Shown here: piece by piece, positions 29,101-37,902 of the stretch
Position numbering within the stretch: the first letter of the stretch is position 1
Layout of the letters: each line of letters opens with the position of its first letter
DNA from: Phoronis australis
Taxonomy: Eukaryota > Phoronida > Phoronidae
Direction of reading: 5' to 3'
Assembly: GCA_002633005.1 (NCBI GenBank)
Contig: NMRA01000150.1
Location: 262,434 to 326,433 of the forward strand
DNA: 64,000 bases
Program-made: the position numbers and the translations under genes
The notes under the pieces: model-generated
The model's input: the letters and a program-made list of their open reading frames with translations, nothing else
The model's database searches: none
Told to the model about the DNA's origin: nothing

Positions 29101-30900
29101 CCAAGCTGCCATTTTGCCCGACAAACAACAAGCTGCCTGGTAAAACTTATTCTTTGTTTGTCGATTTCGCAAGGGGGTGGAGCTTACTTAATGTCAATGG
29201 CCTACAATTGATATCACTGGCCCTCAATTGATGTCTTTGGCCCACAATTGATGGGTGACATTTTGGCACTGTTTAATAGCTAATGCTCTGACTGGTCTGT
29301 TTGGGTTTAGAACCAATATTTCTATGTTGCCATGGGAACTTTTGATGTATGTTTAGTGTTCTTAGTAAGCTGGTTGATGAGTACTTATAGCTGTAAACAT
29401 AATCATTACCTTAATAGATGCAAAGTTCTTTATATTTAGAGTACTTACAGCTGTAAAAAATAGTCATAACCTTATTTAGAAGTCATTTGTGGGCTTGTAA
29501 AGAACTGTCACTTTATTGTGGCTTGAACTGGTGCTTAGTACTTAAACTTGTCCCGCTGTGACGGGTAACTAGCAATGAAGAATTGTCACGTCTTCCTATC
29601 CCAGAATACATCTCTAATTGTCAGGTCTTCCTATTCCAGAATGCACCTCTTATTGTCATGTCTTCCTATCCCAGAATGCACCTTTAATTAGAGGTAGGAA
29701 CAAGTTATGGCAAGGGTATAATTTCATAGGAGCTTTTAATGATTCATTTGTACAGTATTAGAATGAGACTCGGCCATTACTATCTTTCTACTGAATGAGA
29801 CCCAATCACTGTTATCCTTCTATTGCAGTGGCAGGCCAACCTGGCCTCACTGACTCAAGGTTCATCCAGACTCATGGTCAATCAACTAGTGGACATGGAG
29901 TGGAAGTTTGGAGTGACTGCAGCCAGTAGTGAGTCCAACAAAGTGGGCAGTACCTTTCTACAGGTGAGATTGACGCACCACCATATAGTCACTGTAACCT
30001 GCAGACTACGTCATCATAGCTTTAATGCAAAACATGGAGGATGACTTAGAGAAGGATGTTGATGAGAACTACTTCTGCTTCATGTTGTTTGGGTGTTGTG
30101 TCTTGTCTGTTCATTAAACTGTTGAAAAACTAACAAATTTTGTTCTATCTGCTTTTGTTTAGAGTGCACCATCTTGAATAGAAACACTCTCAAGATAACA
30201 ATGTTTAGAGTGCACCATTTTGAATAGAAACACTGTCAAGATAACAATGTTTAGAGTGCACCATTTTGAATAGAAACACTGTCAAGATAAGAATTTAGAG
30301 TGCACCATACTATGACTGCTAATCAAAGTCACAATTTTAATGCATTCAAAACTGATTTTTATGGTTGATCAACAATCGAAATAAAATCAAATGAAATGAT
30401 CCTGCTGTGTACATATTGTTGTTTTTGGTTTATCTTTGAAATGTTCATTTTTTGCCATTGATTTCAACTTATATGGCAATTTTTTATTTCAGTTAAAAAT
30501 GGTGGTTAACAAGGGGGATAACAATGAAAATGTTTACTTAGGTAAGTTTTCTGTTCACAGCTTTCTTAATGCTTTCATTTTGAAACAATTTTGTTTTGTT
30601 TGGAAGTCATGAATATATTGATGTGTGCATTATGACTAATATTTATGTGAATTATTGTATTATTAGGTTGAGATAATTATGTGAATTATTGTATTAGTAT
30701 CTAATAATAATTATGTGAATTATTGTATTAATATGTAGTAATAATTATTACATGAATTATTGTATTAATCGTTAATAATGTTATGCTAATCTCTTCAGTT
30801 TTTTTCATTTCTTGCAGAGTTGACTCTTCCTCAGTTTTATTCATTTCTTCATGAAATGGAAAAGGCCAAGTCTAGTTTGGAGTACTTCACCAGCAGCTGA
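17089..30900 (+). CDS. COMMD7: COMM domain-containing protein 7, gene span with 8 coding exons
   Basis: COMMD7 is one of ten COMMD subunits that assemble with CCDC22, CCDC93 and VPS35L (CCC/Commander) in endosomal recycling, and it is reported to restrain NF-kB. The exons are 17089-17175, 19420-19473, 23305-23407, 24772-24828 (or 27291-27347), 25599-25636 (or 27625-27662), 29829-29963, 30494-30542 and 30818-30900. Phases agree throughout and give about 201 residues; the human protein has 200. The N-terminal helical part spans roughly residues 1-115, the COMM domain roughly 134-201, with the conserved Trp in LVDMEWKFGV at residue 138. Characteristic blocks are GLSEEKA, MVNQLVDMEWKFGV and ELTLPQFYSFLHEME. 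An AATAAA lies at 31390. Exons 4 and 5 are present twice. The start codon sits in YY1-like context, and the N-terminus aligns through DIQTLNKFKDEQFTEL. Confidence 0.93.
17285..17375 (-). repeat. tRNA-derived sequence in COMMD7 intron 1
   Basis: On the minus strand TTTGGTCGACTGGTTAAGAC resembles box A and GTGGTTCGAAAC box B. The spacing between them is long, as in tRNAs with a long variable arm. It shares CAATTGC(C/T)CTTTGG-like sequence with the unit at 18350, so both are probably one SINE family. Confidence 0.45.
17500..17896 (-). repeat. Repeat A', inverted partner of 12436-12829
   Basis: Lies within COMMD7 intron 1. Its promoter-like end faces left, so the two copies point toward each other with the foldback array and COMMD7 exon 1 between them. 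Confidence 0.85.
17511..17544 (-). other. First-exon-like unit in repeat A' (MADELWSLTKI, donor)
   Basis: Minus-strand ATG in AAGATGGCGGACG, 11 codons, then G|GTAACC in phase 1. This is the inverted counterpart of 12785-12818. It could start a minus-strand gene leading toward the orphan exon at 11891, but an intermediate exon would be required. Confidence 0.3.
18020..18305 (+). repeat. C-family repeat, copy 4 (single arm, diverged)
   Basis: Same orientation as the right arm of the 10172 element and about 80-85 percent identical by eye. The ORF is broken: ATGGCTGCCGAA is followed by a stop after 10 codons at 18145. The donor-like GGTGAGTAC and the tip GCTCCCCAGTATACTC are kept. Confidence 0.75.
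18350..18432 (-). repeat. tRNA-Glu-like SINE head
   Basis: Minus strand: GGCCAAATGGTTAAGATGC (box A region), ACTTTCACTC resembling the tRNA-Glu(UUC) anticodon loop, and GGGTTCAAGTCCC (box B). Only about five of seven acceptor pairs form, so this is a decayed tRNA-derived element rather than a working tRNA gene. Confidence 0.5.
18440..19419. other. COMMD7 intron 1, little else
   Basis: No exon-like block with known similarity. A short degenerate 25-bp direct repeat (CCATTTCAATGAGACCA) occurs near 19258-19315. Confidence 0.6.
19420..19473 (+). CDS. COMMD7: COMMD7 exon 2
   Basis: Acceptor TTCATTTCAG, donor AAG|GTAAGC, phase 0 at both ends. The 18 codons QFTELTVIVLAFLMEPSK align with the QFSALTEVLFHFLTEP segment of the family. 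Confidence 0.93.
19577..21901. mobile_element. Possible ~2.3 kb element with imperfect inverted ends
   Basis: GTGTTCACTCTAATAACTGCCC near 19580 and the reverse complement of the right end, GTATTCGCCATAATAACTGCCC at about 21901, agree at 18 of 22 positions. The theme (GTTC, TAA, GCCC, TTACGGT just outside) recalls the tips of the 3011-4740 element, so the two may be related. Boundaries and target duplication are not resolved. A diverged MITE-like stretch with GGGATCTAGGATACC lies inside at about 19978. It sits in COMMD7 intron 2. Confidence 0.4.
21969..22400 (-). other. Unrecognised 143-codon ORF
   Basis: One of the longest ORFs here not explained by an exon or tandem repeat. It lacks recognisable motifs. 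It abuts the right end of the 19577 element and overlaps the start of the degenerate repeat at 22385, so a decayed transposon ORF or chance is likelier than a host gene. Confidence 0.15.
22385..22930 (+). repeat. Degenerate ~110-120-bp repeat family, array 1
   Basis: Successive imperfect units carry ACGGATTTTCATGAAAT, TTTTCGGATGGATT or TCGGACAGATCGGACTGCCG, and CACCTGGTGGCC or CCCCTAGTGGC. The same family forms a second array at 31650-32420 at the 3' end of the gene. Confidence 0.6.
23305..23407 (+). CDS. COMMD7: COMMD7 exon 3
   Basis: Acceptor ATCATTCCAG, donor AGCA|GTGAGT, phase 0 to 1. Encodes AARLLTQLDEFAEKHG and then VIKSLIAVPS, matching the family's FLAQLSEFA and IVKSLLLVPN. Confidence 0.95.
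23672..23860 (+). repeat. 33-bp minisatellite, copy A, ~5-6 units
   Basis: The unit CACTATGTCTTGGCTGTGAG plus AGACCAGCTCCAG repeats with small variants. Because the unit is a multiple of 3 it gives a false repetitive ORF on both strands. Confidence 0.9.
24772..24828 (+). CDS. COMMD7: COMMD7 exon 4, copy A
   Basis: Acceptor GTGTTTTCAG, donor CTAG|GTAAGA. Two bases complete a Ser codon, then AMQRSLSSSQIKEDLVNL, ending in phase 1. Confidence 0.9.
24958..25443. mobile_element. 486-bp hAT-type MITE with 8-bp target duplication
   Basis: Flanked by CTCCTCCA at 24950-24957 and 25444-25451. The left end CAGGCCTTTATCCAGGAT and the reverse complement of the right end, TGGGCCTTTATGCAGCGT, form imperfect terminal inverted repeats. 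An 8-bp target duplication and CAG-like tip are typical of hAT elements. The copy B segment has a single CTCCTCCA and no insert (near 27471), an empty site. Confidence 0.88.
25599..25636 (+). CDS. COMMD7: COMMD7 exon 5, copy A
   Basis: Acceptor TGTTTGTAG, donor CAG|GTCAGT. Encodes GLSEEKATSFCEQ; human COMMD7 has GLSEEKATYFSEK here. Phase 1 to 0. Confidence 0.93.
25738..26170. other. Assembly gap (433 N)
   Basis: The left flank stops at the start of the 26-bp minisatellite and the right flank restarts inside the 33-bp minisatellite. A gap between two tandem repeats joins the two copies of the duplicated segment. Confidence 0.99.
26171..26385 (+). repeat. 33-bp minisatellite, copy B
   Basis: Same unit as at 23672 but a different variant order, with longer units containing GATCCCAGGGCCTGTTCAG. 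Confidence 0.88.
27291..27347 (+). CDS. COMMD7: COMMD7 exon 4, copy B
   Basis: Same splice sites and identical protein as 24772-24828, with a synonymous TTG to CTG change. Confidence 0.9.
27625..27662 (+). CDS. COMMD7: COMMD7 exon 5, copy B
   Basis: Encodes GLSEEKASSFCEQ, one Thr to Ser change from copy A. Exons 4+5 total 95 nt, so using both pairs in one mRNA would shift the frame; only one pair can be used. Confidence 0.9.
27749..28489 (+). repeat. 26-bp minisatellite, ~28 units
   Basis: The consensus is CTGAGTTATAATGATTATAA plus CACAAC. Variant units with AGCACAAC and AGCACAAG cluster in the same order near the start (27885-27960) and at the very end (28370-28480), a higher-order pattern. 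Confidence 0.95.
28500..29290. other. COMMD7 intron 5, degenerate short repeats
   Basis: Imperfect copies of TTGATGTCACTGGCCCACAA lie at 28535-28660 and 29180-29260. No exon seen. Confidence 0.6.
29582..29695 (+). repeat. ~39-bp tandem repeat, three units
   Basis: Units read ATTGTCACGTCTTCCTATCC followed by CAGAATGCACCTCTA with few changes. Confidence 0.8.
29829..29963 (+). CDS. COMMD7: COMMD7 exon 6, start of the COMM domain
   Basis: Acceptor CTATTGCAG, donor CAG|GTGAGA, 45 codons in phase 0. Contains MVNQLVDMEWKFGVTAASSE and ends NKVGSTFLQ, close to the family sequence including the conserved COMM-domain Trp. Confidence 0.96.
30159..30305 (+). repeat. 46-bp tandem repeat, three units
   Basis: The unit GTTTAGAGTGCACCATTTTG plus AATAGAAACACTGTCAAGAT is repeated with few changes in intron 6. 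Confidence 0.88.
30494..30542 (+). CDS. COMMD7: COMMD7 exon 7
   Basis: Acceptor TTATTTCAG, donor TTAG|GTAAGT. Encodes LKMVVNKGDNNENVYL; the family has LKLVVKKGNQTENVYIE. Confidence 0.94.
30640..30782 (+). repeat. AT-rich ~45-50-bp degenerate tandem repeat
   Basis: Four imperfect copies of ATTATGTGAATTATTGTATT. Confidence 0.75.
30818..30900 (+). CDS. COMMD7: COMMD7 exon 8 and stop
   Basis: Acceptor TTTCTTGCAG. Encodes ELTLPQFYSFLHEMEKAKSS, then LEYFTSS and TGA at 30898-30900. ELTLPQFYSFLHEME is nearly invariant in COMMD7. Confidence 0.96.
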
Positions 30901-31389
30901 GATAGTTGGGCGGAGACAGTGGGAGTGGTCCCGCCTTCTAGGTGGGCGGAGTCAGCAGGAGTGAGCAAAGGCTTCAAGTTTGGATATTTAACATGGGCAT
31001 AATGAACTAAGAGTCAAACAGACATCCTCAGTCAACTGTTGATGACCCATCTGGACGAGCTTTTAATTTTACACAGGCTTCATATTGCTGTCAAATCATG
31101 GTAAATTCCTTTTTTAAGTTTGGCTCCAAATTTTACCCAATCATAAGTGGACACAGGTGGAGCTTACTCTTGAGTGTTGCTGAACAACTCTCTCTCAAAT
31201 CGATGGTATTCAGCCGAGCAGTAAGTGTGGCCCTTTGGTTGCCTTTGACTTGCATGTGATTCACTGTTAGACTTGATTTTTTTCTGATTTGAATAACACA
31301 TTCAACCAATGGGATTATTAACCACAATACTTATTTCCTGTTGAAGTCTTTCTTGTTGAATATACTGTTAATGTTTGAAACACTATGTA

Positions 31390-31395
31390 AATAAA
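31390..31395 (+). terminator. COMMD7 polyadenylation signal AATAAA
   Basis: AATAAA about 490 nt after the stop, in AT-rich sequence. Confidence 0.6.
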
Positions 31396-31649
31396 GCAAG
31401 TTTTTGTAAAATATGGATCGTAGTACGTGCCAAATAGACAGAAATAAGCATAGAAATAGGGACTGATTACTTCTTAATCAAGTGAGCTATTAGAGATTTA
31501 AAAGGTTTCCTGTGTACTTTCACGTGACAATTTGTATTTACATTTTACGCCTCATTCATAGGTGCACTTTTCAAATGTGAAAAGTTGCCATCTTTAAAGT
31601 TGCACTTTTCATGTGCCCTCGCGAGTGCATATTGTCGTCGTCTGAGTGT

Positions 31650-32420
31650 CTGGTGTTCGTTGTCATATCTCCTAAACCCCTTGCAGGATCTTAATGAGAT
31701 TTGGCAGATCTGTTTCCATGAAGCTGATGACAGATGATGAGTTTGGTACTGACCCGACTGCAGCTGTGTCCCTTTGGTACTGACCCGACTGCAGCTGTGT
31801 CCTTTTGGTACTGACCCGACTGCAGCTGTGTCCCTTTGGTACTTTTTACATTTGCCTATCTTCGGAGATTTGTAATGGATTTTCGTGAAATTTGGTTGAT
31901 TTGATAGGTTATTATTATTATTACGGAAGGAACAATGCCACTTTATTTGATGTATATTGTTCCAACTTGTGGCCATTTTTTGCGTCCGTTTTCTAGCATC
32001 AGCCTCTGTATTTACCAAACCACTCAATTTATCGCTATGAAAATGTAGATGTGTTCCTGACGAGGCCACAAGTGGTGTTGATTTTCGGACGGGTCCAGTT
32101 AATGTGTTGCCTCCTAGTCCCAATTTCATTTGCCTCTGTGGCTGTATCTCCGAAACACTTTGAAGGAGCATTTTAATATTTGAAGGGTGTGTTCCCATGG
32201 AGCTGACCACAAATGGTAACGAGCGTCGAACTGATCCTAACACCGTACGTCCTGGTTGCAAAATGTTTTCCATTTACATTGGCCTTTATATCTTTGAAGT
32301 TCATTAATGTATATTCATGGAAATTCAACAAATATGTTTCTATTAAGCACACGTCACTGGCTTCCCATTTTTGAACATGTTCAATTTTTTGCTCCATCTG
32401 GTGGCCATTTAGAAATTTGT
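31650..32420 (+). repeat. Degenerate ~110-120-bp repeat family, array 2
   Basis: Units contain ATCTCCGAAACACTTTGAAGG, TTTTCATGAAATTTGGCAGAT-like sequence, CCCATGGAGCTGA and CATCTGGTGGCCATTT. It includes a recent 31-bp triplication (GGTACTGACCCGACTGCAGC) at 31743-31842. A 242-codon minus-strand ORF here is a by-product of the repeats. Confidence 0.65.
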
Positions 32421-32752
32421 GCATACATTTTTGATGTCTGCCGCGAGGTACCATCTGGATCCATGATAGCGACCAGAAATGGTTGCTCAGCTTGGAGATT
32501 GTCTCATACTGTTTGTCGAACCATCATCTACTGCTCATCCTGTGACGATTTAATCTGTATAAACCTCATTTTTATAAAGATAATTTGCAACTTAAAATGT
32601 GGGTACTTTTTTTAATAACGAATTAGAAATGCGCTCTTTAGTCATGTAAGAAAGAAGTAAATAGCTAAAGTGAAACTACTCGCACAGTGTTAGATAAACT
32701 GTGTCAAACTATGGATGAAGGTAGAAATCTAAACAAGAGGCAATGTTCGTTC

Positions 32753-32773
32753 AATAAATATAATCATTTTATT
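32753..32773. terminator. Facing poly(A) signals on both strands
   Basis: AATAAA on the plus strand (32753-32758) and TTTATT (32768-32773, AATAAA on the minus strand) lie 10 bp apart between two convergent genes. The minus signal is a candidate 3' end for the WD-repeat gene. Confidence 0.4.
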
Positions 32774-34613
32774 AACAAAACAACTGAGTCATGTGACTGG
32801 TAGCACGTTGACTATCACGTCCAGCAAGAGACGTACAAGCACCTCAGATACTAACAAACACAGACTTAACTTAGAGTGGAGTCTGACTGAGACAAACTGT
32901 GTTGTGTCTGAATGTGTCATCCACCAAGCAACAACAGGTTCAATCACTGTCATTACCCATAAAATCAACCAGTACCCTGTTTGACACAGCGAACAAATGC
33001 CGCCAGAACACCCATAACAAACTCTTGATGCGTCTTGTAGAAAACAAGATTTAGATGTCGTTGGGAAACCCGTGAACTCTAGTCCACCAGTTTAACTTAT
33101 TTCATAGGCAGTAAGTGCTCCCTCTGTTGAAGGAAGTCTTAACTAAGTGAATAACCAGGAGTAATATTGGTGAGGCATTCACAGTAATGCAACTGTTTTC
33201 ACTGCAAGCAAGTCGTGAGTGGAGATACTAAACTTGTTTCCAATCCTAAAAATTGTAACTTAACATAAATAATGATGGGAAAACTTGAAAACAGTTACAC
33301 CACTTTGAATGAAATGGCGCCACTTTCAGGTGGTGCTGGCTATGGGCAATCTCACTAAGAATGAGTACCTTGACACCACACCACTTCTCTGCACCTTTAC
33401 TGTTCCTAGATATAACTTAGTAGTAACTATGGCACACCAACATAAAAAGACTTCTGAAACAACAAATGAGCATTCACACAACAAATGAACAGTCATAGGT
33501 ATTCACAAAGGAAACCACAGGACATAAGTGATGCAGGGACTGAACCAGCACACCGTGTTTGCTACATGAGCCTAACAAAGATCTGTGCTTTAAGGGAGCT
33601 GTCTCTGAAGTAGTACAAAATCCCCTATTGTATACATAAAATGTATTACAACATGAAAACAATGAAGACTACTACTCAGCATGTACTTAGTAGAGGTGTT
33701 GGGTAAGTGCATATCGTAATGTTCTTTGAGTTGTCTCCCCTGTGAACAACGTCAAACCCTGTGTCATGTTCAAGCACAACTCAACTTGCCAATGGCAATA
33801 CACAAGATATTCAGTCTGCCCACAACCCTGGTGTTACTGCATACAACACTTGGTGGCAGATCTAGGAGCTCAAAAGGGGGAGCTTGTTCTGTAACTATTC
33901 AACAGTTGGTCACCTAATCGAAATACTCATCCATGAGTCTGTCCCAAGAGATATTGGTAGAAGCCATGTATTTATAACACTGAGTTGAGATAACATCAAC
34001 GACTACCATCAAATATATCAGAATTTGAAAGACAGCAGTCCCCACCTGTTGGAATAATCATATTTTCAGCACCTCTTATGAAATCCTGAATCCTCCACCA
34101 ATGTCAGAAAGGTCGTTTCTTGAAACAGTCCTGAGCAAGAAATTTGATGAAAATGGAAAAACATTTCATTCTCCAAAACTAAAGTTTCGAAATTGATTTT
34201 AACAACCTGCTTCAAACCAACAATTTGTCACATTCGAAAACTGCCTTCAATCAGAATAAAGTATCAGTTATGAAGATTCAGCAAAACACGCTGATGGCAA
34301 ATAATCTATTTTCAGGAGTACACAAACCTTTCAACTGTAGCCCCCTCCTCGATCAAACAGTTGGTTTAGTTAACTAGGTCAGGATACCAAAAGATTGCAC
34401 CACACACCATGGTGACAAACAACAGTGAAAGGTCATTATATGGCACTACAAAATTACAAAAAAATCGACAGCTTGCTTTCTTCCAAGTGAACTGTTTATC
34501 CACTTGAAAATGACAAAACTAGGAATTGTCAGCAGTTCCTAAACATTTGCTGAAACAGGAAACACTTTATCCATCAGTTTGAAATGTGTCCCATGGAGGG
34601 AGCTGCCGTTGCC
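32774..34613 (-). other. Probable 3'UTR of the WD-repeat gene
   Basis: No ORF or repeat of note. If the minus-strand AATAAA at 32773-32768 is used, this is a 1.8 kb 3'UTR. Inference only. Confidence 0.35.
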
Positions 34614-34770
34614 TTAGTGAACTACCATGTACTCGCGCATTTTCCGATCTCTCTCCTGCCTGAAAATCTTCATGTGTTGACTGGGGAACCTCTGAGCGAG
34701 AAGTTGCTCCTCGAGGGGTGTCAAGCTCATCCCCGTCGGCTGTTTGGGTGGAGAGATAAGCACATAGCGA
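34614..34770 (-). CDS. WD-repeat gene exon 30 and stop
   Basis: Acceptor CCTGTTTCAG. Encodes SRYVLISPPKQPTGMSLTPL, then EEQLLAQRFPSQHMKIFRQE and a short basic tail with TAA at 34614-34616. The 155-codon plus-strand ORF overlapping it is its shadow. Confidence 0.88.
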
Positions 34771-37700
34771 CTGAAACAGGAAGTGGATTGGGTTTGTTAG
34801 TCATGTATGTGTCCACAATGTCTGCATCGGTAAATAATCCCAAAACAAAGATTAGAAGAGACGTGAGCTATTCAGTGAATGTCATGCACCATAACTATGC
34901 TCAAGTGTCAACAGAGAGAAAGACTCCCTTGAACACTGATGTGCTATATGTCACAGCTGTTGAAATGGCAAGCAATGAACTAATACTTTTTGTCACTATT
35001 AAGAATTCTCTAAATGTTCATTTACTTTCGTGTAGTCAACATGACGTGTGATTGGCCTACGTACGTGCATTTGCTTGGAATGGATTTACTGCTGTGGGGG
35101 CGCGAGATGGTCGGATCACGAGGGTCTCGTATTCGAAACCTCTGCACCCTTTTCTGTTTGAGGAGTACCTCTTCATAATCATCAGGTACTGTAGACAGTC
35201 GTAACCTGGTCGGAAAGAAATGGTTAATATTCAAACCAAAATACAGACATTATGCAATAACAACCAATAACCACAGTAGATGTATAACATAAACGGTGAT
35301 ATATTTACCCATAAGAACAAAAAACAGCAAAGAATGTCTTGTATATGTCATTATTCACCTATACACAGGTAAATATGATATAACGTGAATAGGAAGATGC
35401 TATGTTTAGGTTTCCAAGGAGGAACACACATCAGCGGATGATATTTTTAATGTGACAGTGTTTACGATTACAACAAGAAAACACCCCCACAAATGATGCA
35501 TTCAGTGTCACAGTGTATAGGACTGTACGAGAAAACATACTAACAGATGGTGCCTTTAGGCAATGCAGTGTTTTGGATTTCGAGAAAGTAGTTATAAAAC
35601 CTGAAGCAGGCAGACGACGAGCACACAGACTATTGTATATTAAAATTTGCTTATAATTTGGCAGTTGGCAAATCACTGCATTTCAAACTTTTGCTTAAGT
35701 ACTTCTGTGCTCTTTTACACAAGACCTTGGCTGAAACTGATGCAAGGGGTGCTTTTTAAAGTCAATGAGCTCACGTCTGAAAATGAGTCCGGTAGAATCT
35801 AGAACACACTATACTTTGTTGTTTGGCCTCATATCAGTCACTTAAGAGGTCTGCACTGGTGCTCAGCCTGGACACTGAATGGAGGAAGTATTGTAATTTT
35901 ATGCAGACAACAACATGGTTGTTAGTTTAAGGGATCTTGGCTAGTTCTGAGCCTGGACACTAGATGGAGGTAGCAATTGAGACTTCACAGGTCCAACTGT
36001 CGTGAAGTATTTCTAGAACACATACCTATATGGTTTCTCGGCTCCTTTCTGCATTTTGTCTACGACCTCTGGGGTCAACTCTTGAGTGAAGCTCGCACCA
36101 GCTGTACGTGGACGGAGACTAGTGGATGGACGAGAGTCAAGGCGAGTGTTCTGATTGGCTCTTGCAATCTGATTAAGGACATGGAACGATGTATCTCCAG
36201 GATAGTAGAGATCTACAATAACAAAAGTTTGAAAATCAACGTGACGTATCATGTTAGGAATTTTTCCGACGGTATTTCAAACTGTCAGATAACAACAAAG
36301 AAATAACACAAAATTATAAACTTTTAGTGTTAATAACAAACTTAAGGCGAGGTAACATGTGCAAGTAACTAGAGTGAAATCTCTACTTACCTCTAATTAG
36401 CTACAGACAGTTGGCTAATTATATTTTGATGTACAAATCTACTAAGACAAATTAAATTATTTAATGTATCAATTTGGGCAAAGAGAGAAATAGATTGTCA
36501 AACAGAACTACTCCACGAAATTGCTAATGATAAGATATTATTATAATATGATAATCATATGGCCAAATGTGAATGGCTGAAACCAATTTAAACATGAAAC
36601 AAAAAGTAAAACGCACAACAAAAAACAATACCCAGGAAAAAAGCAGTACCCAGGTTATTTGCAAAAGCACAAGAATACAACAAAGCTATTACACAGGCAA
36701 CTAGAAACCCACGAGAGGACACTGTACGACGACAGCCACCAGGGGGAGCTGTATATGGCCTCTTCTTGATGTCACGCGATCTTGGCTGGTCACCGCCACT
36801 CCAGTTAGTACTCCTACTTGTATCACATAAAGGACTCCACCACTTGTGTTTTATATCATGAGTTGGTGATGACAAAGACAACAGACCGTAAGCCTTCATC
36901 TCTTCGATGACACCAGGGGGTAGTATGGGGTCTGGAACCTTGACCTTGGGGGCGACCGGACTCTTGAGTGCAGCCAGTGGTAGCCCTCGTGCTTTGATAT
37001 AGCGAGGCTGAATAAATGGGGTCTCATCAAAGCCCTCCTCACATTTGGACTTTAAGTAACAATATGCTCGTTCCTGGACGCGGATTTTCCTCAACAGTTG
37101 GAGGTATGAATCATGAGAACGGAGCTCGGCCCGGATCAGTGCAAAGATGAAGCAAGAGTGAGGAATGAAGTAGACCATGTTATCTAAAGAACAGTAACAG
37201 ATATATCATAGCATACCAAAGGAACAACACCATTGACAAGGTTGGACTGTGTTTCATACTTGCAAGAAACTTGCAAAAAAAAAGATCATGCAGAATTTCT
37301 TGAGAGAAAGGTGATTGTTTCTTGAGTCTTTCCAGGGACCTTATTGGCGAACCTCAGCAGAAAGTTGGACAAGGTTAGCATCTGTGATGATGTTAACACA
37401 ATACACCTACCAGCTCTCTCATGTTGTCGCTCATGTTCCTTCATTCTCTGCTGTTTACGAAGAGACAGCAGATGTCGCCGGTGTGCTGCACTTTGAACCC
37501 TCATCTGCTTCTGCATCTTAATCAACAAATGTCTGAAAGTATTGTGAAAACAATAATATTGAGCACAGGTTGACCTAGTATATGTTGAATACAGGTTGAC
37601 CTATATTTGAATAGAGGTTGACCACTATTGAACACTGGTTGACCTATATTGCCGTCAATCAACCTGCATGCCACTAACAGCTTTACATATGCTTAGTCAG

Positions 37701-37867
37701 AACTATCCAAAAAATTAACATAAAATCAGACATTGATCACTGGTCACAGCCCTATACTTTAAAATGACTGACAACTCAAACCTGGCTTCAATACAGCCTG
37801 GTGATGTGTTGGTCAATACAGAAAGTGTAACAGATCTACAATAAGTAACAAACACATGAATAAAATT

Positions 37868-37902
<35 letters not shown>

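Noticed and set aside
31545-32273. 242-codon minus-strand ORF
   Set aside because: It runs through the degenerate repeat array; repetitive NNNNN and triplicated 31-bp units explain the openness. No homology and no splice logic.
34584-35051. 155-codon plus-strand ORF
   Set aside because: Antisense shadow of the terminal exon of the WD-repeat gene plus flanking DNA.
35080-35150. tRNA-like GATGGTCGGATCACG with GTATTCGAAAC
   Set aside because: Box B is recognisable, but box A and the stems do not form; not supported as a tRNA or SINE.
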